NCBI GenBank assembly: GCA_021603905.1
Contig: BQIU01000042.1
Coordinates: 1-34,203 of the forward strand
Source: Nitrospirales bacterium
GTDB taxonomy: Bacteria; Nitrospirota; Nitrospiria; Nitrospirales; UBA8639
Reading direction: 5' to 3'
Length of the DNA: 34,203 bases
Below, piece after piece: positions 16,457 through 25,398 of the stretch (the first letter of the stretch is position 1; every line of letters begins with the position of its first letter). Both the position numbers and the translations under genes were made by a program. The notes beneath the pieces were generated by a model. The model made no database searches, was not told the DNA's origin, and saw nothing but the letters and a program-made list of their open reading frames with translations.

Positions 16457-18142
16457 ATGGGTACTGATGATAAGCAGGTCATATTTTCGCTCATTGGCGT
16501 GGGTCGTGTTCACCCACCCAAAAAACAGGTTCTTAAAGACATTTACTTGTCATTTTATTATGGAGCCAAAATTGGGGTCTTGGGACTGAATGGATCGGGG
16601 AAAAGTACGCTGCTTCGGATCATTGCCGGGCTCGACTCTGATTATCTTGGCGAGATCACATTTTCGAAAGGCTATTCCGTGGGGTTGCTTGAACAGGAAC
16701 CCCAACTTGACCCCGGTAAAACGGTTAAAGAAGTTGTCGAGGAAGGGCGGGCCGAGGTCATTGAACTTCTTCGGGAATATGAAACGGTCAGTAATCGATT
16801 TGCTGAAGAGCTGTCTCCTGACGAGATGGAAAAGTTGATCGAGAAGCAAGCGCAATTGCAAGAAAAGATCGAAGCCGCAAACGGATGGGAGCTTGAGCAT
16901 GAACTCGAGATTGCGATGGATGCACTCCGTTGTCCGCCGTCAGATGCGCTAGTGGATAAACTTTCCGGTGGGGAGCGTCGTCGTGTGGCACTTTGTCGAC
17001 TGATGATTCAAGAGCCAGATATTTTGCTGCTCGATGAGCCCACCAACCATCTTGATGCAGAATCGGTGCAATGGTTAGAGCAGCATTTGCAACAGTATAA
17101 GGGCACGGTCATTGCGGTGACCCACGATCGGTATTTTCTCGATAATGTTGCGGGGTGGATTTTGGAATTAGATCGTGGACAGGGTATGCCCTTTCAAGGC
17201 AATTATTCGTCGTGGCTTGAACAGAAACAAAGTCGTTTGGAAAAAGAAGAGAAGGCTGAGTCTAAACGACGAAAAACTCTTGAGCGGGAGTTGGAGTGGA
17301 TTCGCTTGTCCCCCAAAGGCCGACAGGCCAAGGGCAAAGCACGGGTGACGCGCTATGAAGAACTCGTGAGTGAAGAGCAAGATCGACAAAGTCAGGACCT
17401 CGAAATTTATATTCCGCCGGGGCCACGATTAGGAGATGTAGTCATCGAAGCGAAAGGTCTTCACAAGGCATTTGGCGACAAGAATCTCTTTGAAGATCTC
17501 TCATTTACGCTGCCTCGGGGAGGAATAGTTGGAGTGATTGGGCCGAATGGCGCAGGGAAAACCACGCTGTTTCGGATGATCATGGGAGCTGAAAAACCTG
17601 ATGCTGGAGATTTTACGATTGGTGAGACAGTCACGCTTGGGTATGTTGATCAGGATCGAACGCTTGATGGCAATCGCACGGTATGGGAAGTGATTTCCGA
17701 TGATCAAGAGACCATCATGTTAGGAAAAGCCGAAGTCAATTCGCGAGGGTATGTGTCCAGGTTTAACTTTGCGGGTTCTGATCAACAAAAAAAGGTGAAG
17801 GATCTTTCCGGAGGAGAACGTAATCGTGTTCATTTAGCCAGAATGCTGAGAGAAGGGGCTAATGTGCTCTTGCTTGATGAGCCCACGAACGATCTTGACG
17901 TGAATACGCTTCGTGCCTTGGAAGAAGGGTTGGAGCAATTTGGGGGTTGTGCGGTTGTCACCAGCCATGATCGCTGGTTCCTCGACCGTATTGCGACGCA
18001 TATCCTGGCGTTCGAAGGTGATAGTCAGGTGGTGTGGTTTGAAGGGAATTATACCGACTATGAGGCTAATCGAAAAAAGCGTCTAGGTAAGTCCGCTGAG
18101 CAGCCACATCGTATCCGTTACCGGAAATTGACGAAAGGGTAA
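16457..18142 (+). CDS. ettA: ABC-F translational regulator EttA
   Basis: A 561-aa twin-ATPase ABC-F protein; EttA binds the ribosomal E site and gates entry into elongation according to energy state. The start at 16457 is chosen because the family opening ([20 protein letters not shown]) follows at once, with AAGGAAAAC upstream. Walker A loops are GLNGSGKST (43-51) and GPNGAGKTT; signatures are [15 protein letters not shown] and [15 protein letters not shown]; Walker B is [12 protein letters not shown] and [12 protein letters not shown]. Between the domains is the charged linker ([20 protein letters not shown]) with the EttA-typical [19 protein letters not shown]. Length matches EttA (about 555 aa). 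It is cytoplasmic. It is followed by small envelope genes on the same strand. Confidence 0.93.
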   Translation: MGTDDKQVIFSLIGVGRVHPPKKQVLKDIYLSFYYGAKIGVLGLNGSGKSTLLRIIAGLDSDYLGEITFSKGYSVGLLEQEPQLDPGKTVKEVVEEGRAEVIELLREYETVSNRFAEELSPDEMEKLIEKQAQLQEKIEAANGWELEHELEIAMDALRCPPSDALVDKLSGGERRRVALCRLMIQEPDILLLDEPTNHLDAESVQWLEQHLQQYKGTVIAVTHDRYFLDNVAGWILELDRGQGMPFQGNYSSWLEQKQSRLEKEEKAESKRRKTLERELEWIRLSPKGRQAKGKARVTRYEELVSEEQDRQSQDLEIYIPPGPRLGDVVIEAKGLHKAFGDKNLFEDLSFTLPRGGIVGVIGPNGAGKTTLFRMIMGAEKPDAGDFTIGETVTLGYVDQDRTLDGNRTVWEVISDDQETIMLGKAEVNSRGYVSRFNFAGSDQQKKVKDLSGGERNRVHLARMLREGANVLLLDEPTNDLDVNTLRALEEGLEQFGGCAVVTSHDRWFLDRIATHILAFEGDSQVVWFEGNYTDYEANRKKRLGKSAEQPHRIRYRKLTKG

Positions 18143-18171
18143 GCCTTCTACATTGTCGAAAGCCACATGGT

Positions 18172-18390
18172 ATGCTTGGACAACGACCAGAGGTTCTAAT
18201 CGCGCGATCTGTCGGGATTGTGTGTATTGCCCTCGGGTTTGTTTTGGGGATGCACGGTCTTGATTATCCTGATTCCATGTGGTTGCCGACCGCACTAGGG
18301 CTTATCGTGACGGGGATGGTCGCCCAATTGTTTGCGTTAATTCGATCGTTTATGCGAGCGTCTGAAAACAAGAAAGACCCAAAGCTGTGA
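18172..18390 (+). CDS. small membrane protein, two predicted helices
   Basis: A 72-aa protein with two hydrophobic segments (about 10-28, VGIVCIALGFVLGMHGL, and 36-58, LPTALGLIVTGMVAQLFALI) and a basic tail ASENKKDPKL, probably in the inner membrane with the tail in the cytoplasm. No family is recognised. It begins 29 bp after ettA and ends 10 bp before the next gene, so it may share the ettA transcript. The ribosome site is weak. Confidence 0.5.
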   Translation: MLGQRPEVLIARSVGIVCIALGFVLGMHGLDYPDSMWLPTALGLIVTGMVAQLFALIRSFMRASENKKDPKL

Positions 18391-18400
18391 CGCAAAGTTG

Positions 18401-18862
18401 ATGCCTGGTATATTCGTTAACTCAAAAAAAATACCTACGCTCTTGGAATGCAGTGTTGTCGTATTAGTCGGATGTCTCCTGACAAGCTGCAGCCATTGGC
18501 GTGACCGATATTTCGATGATGCCGTCGATGAACAGACGCAATTTGAGGTACGTGAAAAATTTGGGAAACCGCATATAGTCGAACATTCACTCTTGGACAA
18601 AAACACCACATGGATTTATCGGGTAGCCATTCCAGAAGGTGAACTTGATCCTTCCGGATTAAAGGGATTTGGGTCCGGCGTTGCAGAAGTTGGTGATGCC
18701 GTTGCGTCTTTAGTCGGGAAGGGGGACCAGGGCGGTGCTCCGAGAGAACGTATTGTGTGTTTGCGTTATGAATTGTTGTTTGATGAGGAACGTATACTCA
18801 GAGAGTGGACTCGCAAGTTTTGTCAACTGAAAAAAGCAGAAGATCCATTTGGGAGTCAGTAA
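18401..18862 (+). CDS. lipoprotein, possibly BamE/SmpA-like
   Basis: A 153-aa protein with a signal peptide ending in the lipobox LTSC (VVLVGCLLTSCSHW), so it is likely anchored to a membrane. The mature part has QFEVREKFGKPHIVEHSLLDK, TTWIYRVAIPEGE and LLFDEERILREWTRKF. This order (strand, KFGKP turn, strand with TTWIYR, then FDEE-ILREW) resembles the SmpA/OmlA fold of BamE, but a glycine-rich loop (FGSGVAEVGDAVASLVGKG) is inserted. The relation is a guess from pattern only. A TTG at 18398 is also in frame, but I prefer the ATG at 18401. Confidence 0.6.
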   Translation: MPGIFVNSKKIPTLLECSVVVLVGCLLTSCSHWRDRYFDDAVDEQTQFEVREKFGKPHIVEHSLLDKNTTWIYRVAIPEGELDPSGLKGFGSGVAEVGDAVASLVGKGDQGGAPRERIVCLRYELLFDEERILREWTRKFCQLKKAEDPFGSQ

Positions 18863-18963
18863 GTACCAACATGATCGCAAAGGCACTGTCTCTAAGAACG
18901 TTATGACGAAAAGCCGATTTGTGCACGGTAGAAAACGAACCACAAGTTTGCGAGGATAGCACG

Positions 18964-19308
18964 ATGCCTATTTTTAAAAGTCCGGCATTTATTCAGCAGT
19001 GCTTTGCCGTGCATCCACTGTCGTTGAGCGTGAAAATGGTTGCCCTTCCAGAAAAGGTTGGTATCGTGTGTGCCAACTGTCATATGCGACATCGCCTTCA
19101 GGTGACCGTATGTCAAAGTCAAATTGGCGATGAACCGTTTACCGAGGTCGGTGCGTCTCAGAGCTTAGAGCAATGTATGGCTGACCACGCAGTTGATTTG
19201 CGTGTGAGTCAGGTGAATGTGAAGACAGATTCTGTTCAATTCAGATGTCGCCCGTGTCGTCGTGTCTATCAGATGAAGGTTTCTCTGTTCGAGACCCACC
19301 AACAATAA
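18964..19308 (+). CDS. hypothetical protein with two CxxC pairs
   Basis: A 114-aa protein starting at 18964 (GAGGATAG upstream); the frame is open to 18919 through a TTG, but this part is not needed. The motifs CANCHMRH (mid) and CRPCRRVY (end) are about 60 residues apart and are likely to hold one zinc ion, a split zinc ribbon. The middle is acidic and includes SLEQCMADHAVDL. No signal peptide is seen, so it is probably cytoplasmic. I do not recognise a family. It is the last gene of the plus-strand run before a convergent terminator. Confidence 0.55.
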   Translation: MPIFKSPAFIQQCFAVHPLSLSVKMVALPEKVGIVCANCHMRHRLQVTVCQSQIGDEPFTEVGASQSLEQCMADHAVDLRVSQVNVKTDSVQFRCRPCRRVYQMKVSLFETHQQ

Positions 19309-19346
19309 GTAGGGAAATGGTTGAAATATCTCTAGCGATGTTTCTT

Positions 19347-19370
19347 GAACTTGTCACATGTGACAAGTTC
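19347..19370. repeat. 24-bp perfect palindrome
   Basis: The 12-bp arm GAACTTGTCACA is followed without a spacer by its exact reverse complement. It lies 38 bp after the stop of the zinc-ribbon gene and before the bidirectional terminator at 19407. A perfect uninterrupted palindrome of this size is unusual; it could be a dimeric regulator site (core TGTCACATGTGACA) or a second terminator stem. Confidence 0.7.
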
Positions 19371-19406
19371 TTGAGAAAATAAAGCGCTTCCACAAGTGGT
19401 AAACGC

Positions 19407-19440
19407 AAAAAAAGAGCCGCTCAACAGCGGCTCTTTTTTT
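19407..19440. terminator. bidirectional terminator between convergent genes
   Basis: Arms AAAAAAAGAGCCGCT / AGCGGCTCTTTTTTT (15 bp, perfect) with loop CAAC. T runs follow in both directions, fitting the convergent genes that end at 19308 and 19454. Confidence 0.9.
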
Positions 19441-19453
19441 GTTTCATCATTTC

Positions 19454-20089
19454 CTACTTATTTGGTTGTGGAGTGTATCGCAGGTAAGGCTTCACAACGC
19501 GATGGCCCTTTGGAAAGAGAGATGGGATCTCAGCATCAGTGACAGCCGGTGTAATGATGCAATCTTCCCCATCCTTCCAATTCACTGGGGTGGCCACTTT
19601 ATGTTTCGCTGTCAACTGTAGTGAGTCGATCACTCGAAGCAACTCGTCAAAATTTCGTCCGCAGGATGCAGGATACGTTAACGTTAGTTTGAGCTTTTTA
19701 TCCGGTCCAATCACAAATACAGAACGAACTGTCATGTTATCCAACGCGTTCGGATGAATCATGTCATACAGATTGGCCACTTTCTTTTCAGGGTCTGCAA
19801 TAATCGGATAGCCAACGGTACAGCCTTGGGTTTCATTAATATCGTTCACCCAACCTTTGTGAGAATCAAGAGGATCGACGCTAATGGCCAACACCTTGAC
19901 GTTGCGCTTTTTGAACTCATCATTGAGTTTCGCCATGGCGCCAAGCTCAGTGGTACACACTGGGGTATAGTCCTTGGGATGAGAAAAGAGAATGCCCCAT
20001 CCATCACCAAGCCATTCATGGAAATTAATGCTACCTTCCGTGGTTTCTGCCGTGAAATTCGGAGCTTCATCGCCTAACCGCAGTGCCAT
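19454..20089 (-). CDS. 1-Cys peroxiredoxin (Prx6 type)
   Basis: A 211-aa thiol peroxidase that reduces hydrogen peroxide and organic peroxides. The active-site text is PKDYTPVCTTELG with peroxidatic C45; the catalytic Thr (T42) and the conserved Arg of TVRSVFVIGP are present. The C-terminal extension (VATPVNWKDGEDCIITPAV, then FPKGHRVVKPYLRYTP) is that of the Prx6/AhpC-1Cys branch, and the length agrees. There is no signal peptide, so it is cytoplasmic. A single gene with its own terminator; the promoter is in the 550-bp gap upstream. Confidence 0.92.
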   Translation of the reverse strand: MALRLGDEAPNFTAETTEGSINFHEWLGDGWGILFSHPKDYTPVCTTELGAMAKLNDEFKKRNVKVLAISVDPLDSHKGWVNDINETQGCTVGYPIIADPEKKVANLYDMIHPNALDNMTVRSVFVIGPDKKLKLTLTYPASCGRNFDELLRVIDSLQLTAKHKVATPVNWKDGEDCIITPAVTDAEIPSLFPKGHRVVKPYLRYTPQPNK

Positions 20090-20674
20090 AATATGCCTCG
20101 CTTGATTATGAAGTGGATGGATAAAGTCCTCTCACTGAAATGAGGTGGATTCCTGTCAGATAGAGGGTTCAGTGATTCGCGGAATCACGACTCACCATGG
20201 CTTGAAGTCTACGTCATGTTACAGAAGATGGTCAACTTGGCTTTTTCCTCTCTCAGAGAACCGAATTTTCAGGAATGATCGACATGAATATCAAGTTTTG
20301 CCTAAGGGTAATTTCTATTCCGTCTTACACGTTTCGCAAGCAGTGCCCCCCATTGATTCATATGGACAAAGAGTGACTTTTCACAATTTTCGTTAGAAAG
20401 TCACAGATTTTCTTTTTTCCTGAATACGGGAGTTCATGAACGATAGCTCAAGTAAAAGATTTCTTCTAGACAAGAGCCAGGAAGTATTGTTCTTTTTATC
20501 CAATGTGCGAGTCCGGGGAGGTTGGTAAGTTACTTGTACGTCTTGATCGGTTTGAGATAACGTTAGGACGACGGAGACTTTCTCCCCATGGTTCAAAATA
20601 TTGGATTCGTACCAAATGACCTGTAAGTATTCATATCCCAGGTGTCATTTATTCATACAACGAGGAGGATGGTT
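20090..20674. other. non-coding gap between divergent genes
   Basis: The gap of about 585 bp should hold promoters for the peroxiredoxin (minus) and the lipoprotein (plus). A weak -24/-12-like text TGGTAAGTTACTTGTA lies at 20523-20538. On the minus strand, 20393-20596 is open and reads partly like protein (HGEKVSVVLTLSQTDQDVQV) but has no good start; it may be a gene remnant. Confidence 0.3.
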
Positions 20675-21127
20675 ATGGTGATGAAGAAATTATTCTTACT
20701 GAGTGTCTTGTGTGTAATGGGATTCGGCTTGAATGCCTGTTTGATTCTTGAGGCGACGACTGACACAACCGTGAATATCACTGATGCTGTGACGCATGCA
20801 ACAACTGATATTGTCTCTAGCACCTCAGGTAATAGTCATTCCGCGGCCAATGGTCGCGTGAAAAAAGCTCGAATGTTTGCAAAGCACAATGCCTTGAACT
20901 TACAGCAAGATGTGGCTCAAGGGGGTGGAGAGTATCTCTCATCATTGGAAGCGTTGTTAGACGTTCCTGCTCAAGGGCATGAGGAGTTCACTGGCTTTGC
21001 GCAATCAAATTATGAGTCAGTGTTTGGTGCTGAGGACGAAATGTCCGATGAAGGTCTCGTGCAGTTGGCTCAGTTCGGATCTGCAGAAATACGAGAAGCC
21101 CTTTCTGTACAGATGGCTGCGAAGTAG
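20675..21127 (+). CDS. lipoprotein, DUF3015-like
   Basis: A 150-aa protein with a signal peptide and lipobox GLNAC (Cys22 counting from 20675), so probably a membrane-anchored lipoprotein. The mature part contains FAKHNALNLQQDVAQGGGEY then LSSLEALLDVPAQGHEEFTG and a last helix with SNYESVFG; this order is like the DUF3015 family, which has no known function. I choose 20675 because GAGGAGG lies five bases upstream; the ATG at 20681 is equally possible and the frame is open to 20642. The gene is followed by a strong terminator. Confidence 0.65.
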   Translation: MVMKKLFLLSVLCVMGFGLNACLILEATTDTTVNITDAVTHATTDIVSSTSGNSHSAANGRVKKARMFAKHNALNLQQDVAQGGGEYLSSLEALLDVPAQGHEEFTGFAQSNYESVFGAEDEMSDEGLVQLAQFGSAEIREALSVQMAAK

Positions 21128-21248
21128 AGAAACGCAAGGGGTGAAATTTTACGCAGCATAACACGGTAAGAATTACGCAAAGATTGCATGATTGAGTAAT
21201 GTCAGGGCGTTTGCTTAGATTTTAAATTGTATAGAGAACGTGGAAATT

Positions 21249-21282
21249 AAAAGGCTCCGGCAGATGAATGCCGGAGCCTTTT
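21249..21282. terminator. rho-independent terminator
   Basis: Perfect 14-bp arms AAAAGGCTCCGGCA / TGCCGGAGCCTTTT with loop GATGAA, 120 bp after the lipoprotein stop and 110 bp from the end of the convergent retropepsin-like gene. It can serve both. Confidence 0.85.
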
Positions 21283-21392
21283 CTGTTTAATTTTTGATCT
21301 TTGATATGTATTACACGTTAGAGGGTCCTCATTCTTCTTTGTGAGGAGCGGAAGCGCAGAAAAAATTTGTTAAGATTTTCAGTCGTTAGGAT

Positions 21393-21941
21393 TTACTCAG
21401 ATGCAGAATCTTTGCAGTTTGGTTCAAGGTTCCGTTTCGACGAAGGATCGATAGTGAAATGATTGTTGAGATACACTCGCCCAATCAAGAGTTCATATTC
21501 ATAATTACTACGGTTAGCCAAGTTTACCTCGGCTTCCTTATGGGTGTCGCCAAGGCAAATATCTAACAGAACGACGGGTCGTTCTGCTGCTTTCTGTTTG
21601 TGTCGTTTGATTTTCACGATTCGTTGGACTTCACGCTCAAGGACCAGGTTTTTATTCGTTCGATCTATGACTGTAAATTTAACCCACGGTTTCCCGTCAC
21701 GTTCGAAACGGTCAATATTCTCAGCATGAATCGATGCGCTTTCTGCACCGGTATCGAGTTTAGCAACCATCCGTAAGTTTCCTGGGAAAATACGTACTTC
21801 TTCGATCCAGCCCGCTTTCACTAATGATTCTGAAGCCAGGAGTGTATCTGAGTAGCCAGCTGTCATCAGCAGACACAAAAGAGAAAAGAAACATGCTTTA
21901 AATGTTACGGAATGGGAAATCGATGCCTGGAAAGTGTTCAT
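21393..21941 (-). CDS. exported retropepsin-like (RimB/ATP-dependent zinc protease family) protein
   Basis: A 182-aa protein. Residues 1-37 form a signal peptide (FFSLLCLLMTAG core). The mature part begins LVKAGWIEEVRIFPGNLRMV and then AKLDTGAESASIHA, the single D-T-G-A motif of the retropepsin-like family PF05618 (misnamed ATP-dependent zinc protease, related to RimB), followed by FERDGKPWVKFTV and LLIGRVYL. Members of this family are aspartic-protease-like; one is known to trim poly-glutamate tails in the cytoplasm, but this one is exported, so its substrate must be different. The start at 21941 has GGAGG ten bases upstream. It stands alone, with a 550-bp gap upstream. Confidence 0.78.
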   Translation of the reverse strand: MNTFQASISHSVTFKACFFSLLCLLMTAGYSDTLLASESLVKAGWIEEVRIFPGNLRMVAKLDTGAESASIHAENIDRFERDGKPWVKFTVIDRTNKNLVLEREVQRIVKIKRHKQKAAERPVVLLDICLGDTHKEAEVNLANRSNYEYELLIGRVYLNNHFTIDPSSKRNLEPNCKDSASE

Positions 21942-22491
21942 TGACTCAAAACCTCCTCATAATAAATACCTGTAAGCTAAAAATGGAAACGTTCATCAAA
22001 TCATTAAGTTAGTAAGTTTAACTCTGTCACAGAGTGAAAATAAAACAAATTCGTGTTTGAAAGCCATGTTTTCAAGCTCATGTTGACATGCATTTCTGTT
22101 CAGGGTCAGTAAGACCTTACGCCTCGGTAATTATTGAAGCGCCCATAGGAAAAATCGTTACTATAAACTGAAATTCTCTGCAAATACAGTTATGTATGGC
22201 AAGCCGATTTCATGTCAGAGCACCATTTGCCATTTCCTTTACCCTTATAGCGAGCCAGAAAATTTGGCTCAACGGACAAAAAAATTGCTCATGATGAAAG
22301 AATGTCTATGTGTCGTCAGTCTTTCACGTTCATCATGCGGGAAGAATGATGAGAGATTCTTGACCTAAGGGTGCGCAGGACCTAGCGAAATTGATGAGAT
22401 CTCACGGTTTTTGTTGTGAACTTATAGGTGTATTTGTTGTAAACTTGAGCACTCCATATGACCTTTTTTATATTTTTCTATTTCCCATATT
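21942..22491. other. non-coding gap between divergent genes
   Basis: About 550 bp without a coding frame on either strand. It separates the retropepsin-like gene from the sigma-54 activator gene. I see no strong palindrome, tRNA or terminator. The last 60 bp are T-rich and contain no clear ribosome site for the activator. Confidence 0.35.
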
Positions 22492-24756
22492 ATGTCAAGC
22501 TTCCCATCCGGTGACCAGGCCTCAGTAACCGCTGAACAGCTTCAGCAAGCGCTTCATCATTTAGGCGAGCGTGTTAAAGAGCTCACTGCCCTCCATGCGA
22601 CAGCTCGTCTCTTTCAAGAAGACGGCGGGTCGACGGAAGAACTCTTGACGAAGATCGTGTCCTTGCTTCCCGACTCCTGGCAATATCCAGATATTACGGC
22701 TGCCCGCATACGTTTGGGTGAGCTTGAAATCGCCACTCCAAATTATCAAGCCACTTCTTGGGTCCAACATGCCGATTTCGTTTGTCAGGGGAACATCTTT
22801 GGTTCTTTAGAAGTGGTGTATCTCGAAGAGCGCCCTCTGGAGGTTGAGGGACCATTCCTTGCTGAAGAGCGAAATCTCATTGATTCTTTGGCTGAGATGT
22901 TGACGATTCATTTGGATCGAAAGCGGTCAAATGATGCACTGCGTGGGCTTTCTAAAGTCTATAGGGATGCGACGGATCCAATTATTATTGAAAATTTGGC
23001 AGGGATTATTACCTCTGTGAATCCCGAAGCGGAACGTGCGTATGAATGGGATGCCGCTGAATTGATTGGACAACCTATTACGGTTCTTATTCCCGTCGAG
23101 AATCAGAGCAACGTGGAAGAACATCGAATGTGTTGCAAAAAGGGGCAGGTTGTTCGGAATGTTTCAGGTATTCGGCAATCAAAGACCGGGAAGCGTATTC
23201 CTGTTCTCATCACCCTGTCGCTTCTCACGGATGAAGAAGGGCAACCAACGGGAATTGCCACGTTTGCCAAAGATATCTCCGTATTGAAAGAGGCAGAGGC
23301 CGCACTTCGAATGGCGCATGATGAGTTGGAAGCGCGTGTGAGGGAGCGGACGAGTGAACTCTATCAGGCGAACAAGTTGTTAACTGAAGAAATCGCACAA
23401 CGGACGGAGATCGAAGCACGTCTTGAACAGGTTATTGGAAAACTCCAACAAAGCCATGATGATCTTCAAGCCATGATGAATCAACTGTCCATTGGTGTGG
23501 CGCTTACGGATCGTTCAAGTCACATTCTTTTTCTCAACCGTGCGGCTCAACAGTTGTGTCAAAAACGTTCGGAACGATATGTGGGAAAACATTGGAGGGA
23601 ACTATTTGGAGACACGGAATACCTCTCTCGACTTGAAGAAGTCGTGGAGCAACCTCCGAATAAACGTGAAAGTACTTTGGTGAAAATGCCGAATGTGCCT
23701 GGAGGTCGCATTTGTTGGGCGAATGTCGATATTTGTGACGATCCACGGGACCCACACCAGAAAATTTTCTATCTGTATGATGCGTCGGAAGTGGAAGACT
23801 TGCGCCGACTTCTCGGTGAAAGTGGAAAATTTCAGGACTTGATTGGGAAAAGCCCAGGGATGCAGGCTATTTTTCAGCAAATTCATGAACTGGCGCGTGT
23901 CGATTCGACGGTGTTGATCGAAGGAGAAACTGGAACAGGAAAAGAGCTGGTGGCTCGTGCCATTCATCGCTCCAGTCACCGAAAAGACATGCCTTTTGTG
24001 GCCGTCAATTGTGCTGGTCTCACGGAGTCACTTGTGGCGAGTCAACTCTTTGGGCATAAACGCGGGGCGTTTACGGGAGCCGTATCAGATCAAACGGGTC
24101 TGTTTGAAGCGGCCGAAGGTGGAACGTTATTTCTGGACGAAATCGGCGACATTCCCTTATCGATTCAGACGAGCTTGCTTCGTGTTTTACAAGAGCGAGA
24201 AGTGACGCGTTTGGGAGAATCAAAGCTCAGAAAAGTCAATGTTCGAGTCCTAGCTGCCACACATCATCATTTAGCAAACGATGTTGAAGCTGGAGCGTTT
24301 CGTGCTGATCTTCTGTATCGCATTCGGGTCGGTCGAGTGCTTCTGCCCCCGTTGCGTGAACGGCGAGAAGATATTCCGCTTTTGTCCAGTTTTTTCTTGG
24401 GGCAATGTCGGGCCTCCACCGGACGTCCGGTAAATCAGATTAGTCACGAAGCTGTGCGTCTGCTTGTCGCCCATAATTGGCCGGGAAATGTTCGAGAGCT
24501 CCAACATGCCATCGAATTTGCCGTGATTCGTTCTCGTGGGCCTACATTACAGCCTCATGATTTTCCTCCAGAAGTTCTGGATCAGCATGACCTGCCTCAA
24601 ATTACTCGAGGGAAGAACGCGCCGATAGAAGAGCAGGGCGACCCTATTCTTTCCGCGTTAGAGAAAACTGGTGGAAATAGGAGTGCCGCGGCCAAACTTC
24701 TTGGAATCAGTCGAGTCACCCTCTATCGTCGGCTCTCTCGCCTTGGAATCAAGTAG
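22492..24756 (+). CDS. sigma-54-dependent transcription activator with GAF-like and two PAS domains
   Basis: A 754-aa enhancer-binding protein. Residues 1-145 look like a GAF-type sensor; a PAS domain (about 155-270) contains DPIIIENLAGIITSVNPEAE; a coiled coil (about 275-335) has ARVRERTSELYQANKLL; a second PAS follows (about 340-440). The AAA+ domain has Walker A GETGTGKE (478-485), the sigma-54 contact loop GAFTGA (525-530), and GGTLFLDEIGDIP. The end is a Fis-type helix-turn-helix, NRSAAAKLLGISRVTLYRRL. All motifs needed for activation are intact. There is no receiver domain, so the sensing is by GAF/PAS. No ribosome site is visible before the ATG. A cluster of GTTACAT half-sites and a sigma-54-like promoter lie directly downstream of it. 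Confidence 0.9.
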   Translation: MSSFPSGDQASVTAEQLQQALHHLGERVKELTALHATARLFQEDGGSTEELLTKIVSLLPDSWQYPDITAARIRLGELEIATPNYQATSWVQHADFVCQGNIFGSLEVVYLEERPLEVEGPFLAEERNLIDSLAEMLTIHLDRKRSNDALRGLSKVYRDATDPIIIENLAGIITSVNPEAERAYEWDAAELIGQPITVLIPVENQSNVEEHRMCCKKGQVVRNVSGIRQSKTGKRIPVLITLSLLTDEEGQPTGIATFAKDISVLKEAEAALRMAHDELEARVRERTSELYQANKLLTEEIAQRTEIEARLEQVIGKLQQSHDDLQAMMNQLSIGVALTDRSSHILFLNRAAQQLCQKRSERYVGKHWRELFGDTEYLSRLEEVVEQPPNKRESTLVKMPNVPGGRICWANVDICDDPRDPHQKIFYLYDASEVEDLRRLLGESGKFQDLIGKSPGMQAIFQQIHELARVDSTVLIEGETGTGKELVARAIHRSSHRKDMPFVAVNCAGLTESLVASQLFGHKRGAFTGAVSDQTGLFEAAEGGTLFLDEIGDIPLSIQTSLLRVLQEREVTRLGESKLRKVNVRVLAATHHHLANDVEAGAFRADLLYRIRVGRVLLPPLRERREDIPLLSSFFLGQCRASTGRPVNQISHEAVRLLVAHNWPGNVRELQHAIEFAVIRSRGPTLQPHDFPPEVLDQHDLPQITRGKNAPIEEQGDPILSALEKTGGNRSAAAKLLGISRVTLYRRLSRLGIK

Positions 24757-24798
24757 CCTTCCTTATTAGCAGTCCTGATTTCTGACAAGAAACAGCAC

Positions 24799-24846
24799 GT
24801 TACATGTTATACACATGTGTTACATTAATGTAACTTTAGATGTAAC
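24799..24846. repeat. array of four GTTACAT half-sites
   Basis: Two copies of GTTACAT (24799-24805, 24819-24825) are followed by two of its reverse complement ATGTAAC (24828-24834, 24840-24846), with the inner pair forming the perfect 16-bp palindrome GTTACATTAATGTAAC. It is a likely binding array for a dimeric regulator. It lies 63-110 bp upstream of the sigma-54-like element, the usual distance for an enhancer-binding activator. Confidence 0.65.
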
Positions 24847-24908
24847 ATGATTACAGTATGTTTTATTTTATTATTCCATAAATTGTTGTTTTTGTTAATA
24901 TTATTATC

Positions 24909-24924
24909 TGGTACTCATATTGTA
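24909..24924 (+). promoter_or_regulatory. sigma-54-like -24/-12 promoter
   Basis: TGGTACTCATATTGTA agrees with the consensus TGGCACG-N4-TTGCA in the GG and the TTG at correct spacing; two C positions are T. It is 82 bp before the exported-protein gene at 25006 and next to an activator of the sigma-54 class, which makes it more likely than chance. Confidence 0.45.
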
Positions 24925-25005
24925 TTACTAAATAAGGCAGATAAGTTAGGTATATAGCAAAAATCCTATGAAGTTGAGAAGAAGAACGAAAGGAGTATAT
25001 TAGAT

Positions 25006-25398
25006 ATGAAAGCAACAATTCTTAGTTTCATCTTGGTAGTAGGCTTTGCGATGGGTCATTCCGTAGCCTGGGCGACAAGCGATAACGCTGTGCCATATGA
25101 CACGGATAAACTTCAAACCATGCAATCATGGACGGCAGAGAATCATGTCGAAAAAGTTAGAGCTGCCAAGGAAACATTTGAAAATCTCGAGGCAAAAATT
25201 GACGAAATTCAAACGAAAATCGATAAATTTTCTCAAAAACCTTACCTGGATACAAAAGGATTTAAGCGTCAAGGACTGCGACTATGGAAAGGTAATTTGA
25301 TTAATGAGCTAAGGCAGACTGCAGACAAAGTTGTCTGGCACGAAAATCAAGCACATGAAATGCTCGCTTCGCAGGATAACCATCAACAAGATTCCTGA
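25006..25398 (+). CDS. small exported helical protein
   Basis: A 130-aa protein. The signal peptide is clear (MKATILSFILVVGFAMGHSV, cleavage near AWA). The mature part is very polar and helical, with a heptad-like stretch (VEKVRAAKETFENLEAKIDE, then QTKIDKFSQKP) indicating a coiled coil, so it is probably a periplasmic protein. No family is recognised. AAAGGAG lies upstream at a slightly long distance. With the half-site array and a sigma-54-like promoter in front, it is the likeliest local target of the upstream activator. A GGAGCCCGCT / AGTGGGCTCC hairpin (25427-25453) follows but has no T run. Confidence 0.65.
   Translation: MKATILSFILVVGFAMGHSVAWATSDNAVPYDTDKLQTMQSWTAENHVEKVRAAKETFENLEAKIDEIQTKIDKFSQKPYLDTKGFKRQGLRLWKGNLINELRQTADKVVWHENQAHEMLASQDNHQQDS

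Noticed and set aside
20523..20538. Second sigma-54-like element before the DUF3015-like gene
   Set aside because: Only GG and TTG agree, it is 137 bp from the start, and no half-site array is near.
20393..20640. Minus-strand open stretch that reads partly like protein (HGEKVSVVLTLSQTDQDVQV)
   Set aside because: No ATG/GTG start with a ribosome site, a stop directly upstream, and no family known to me; it may be a remnant, but evidence is too thin for a feature.
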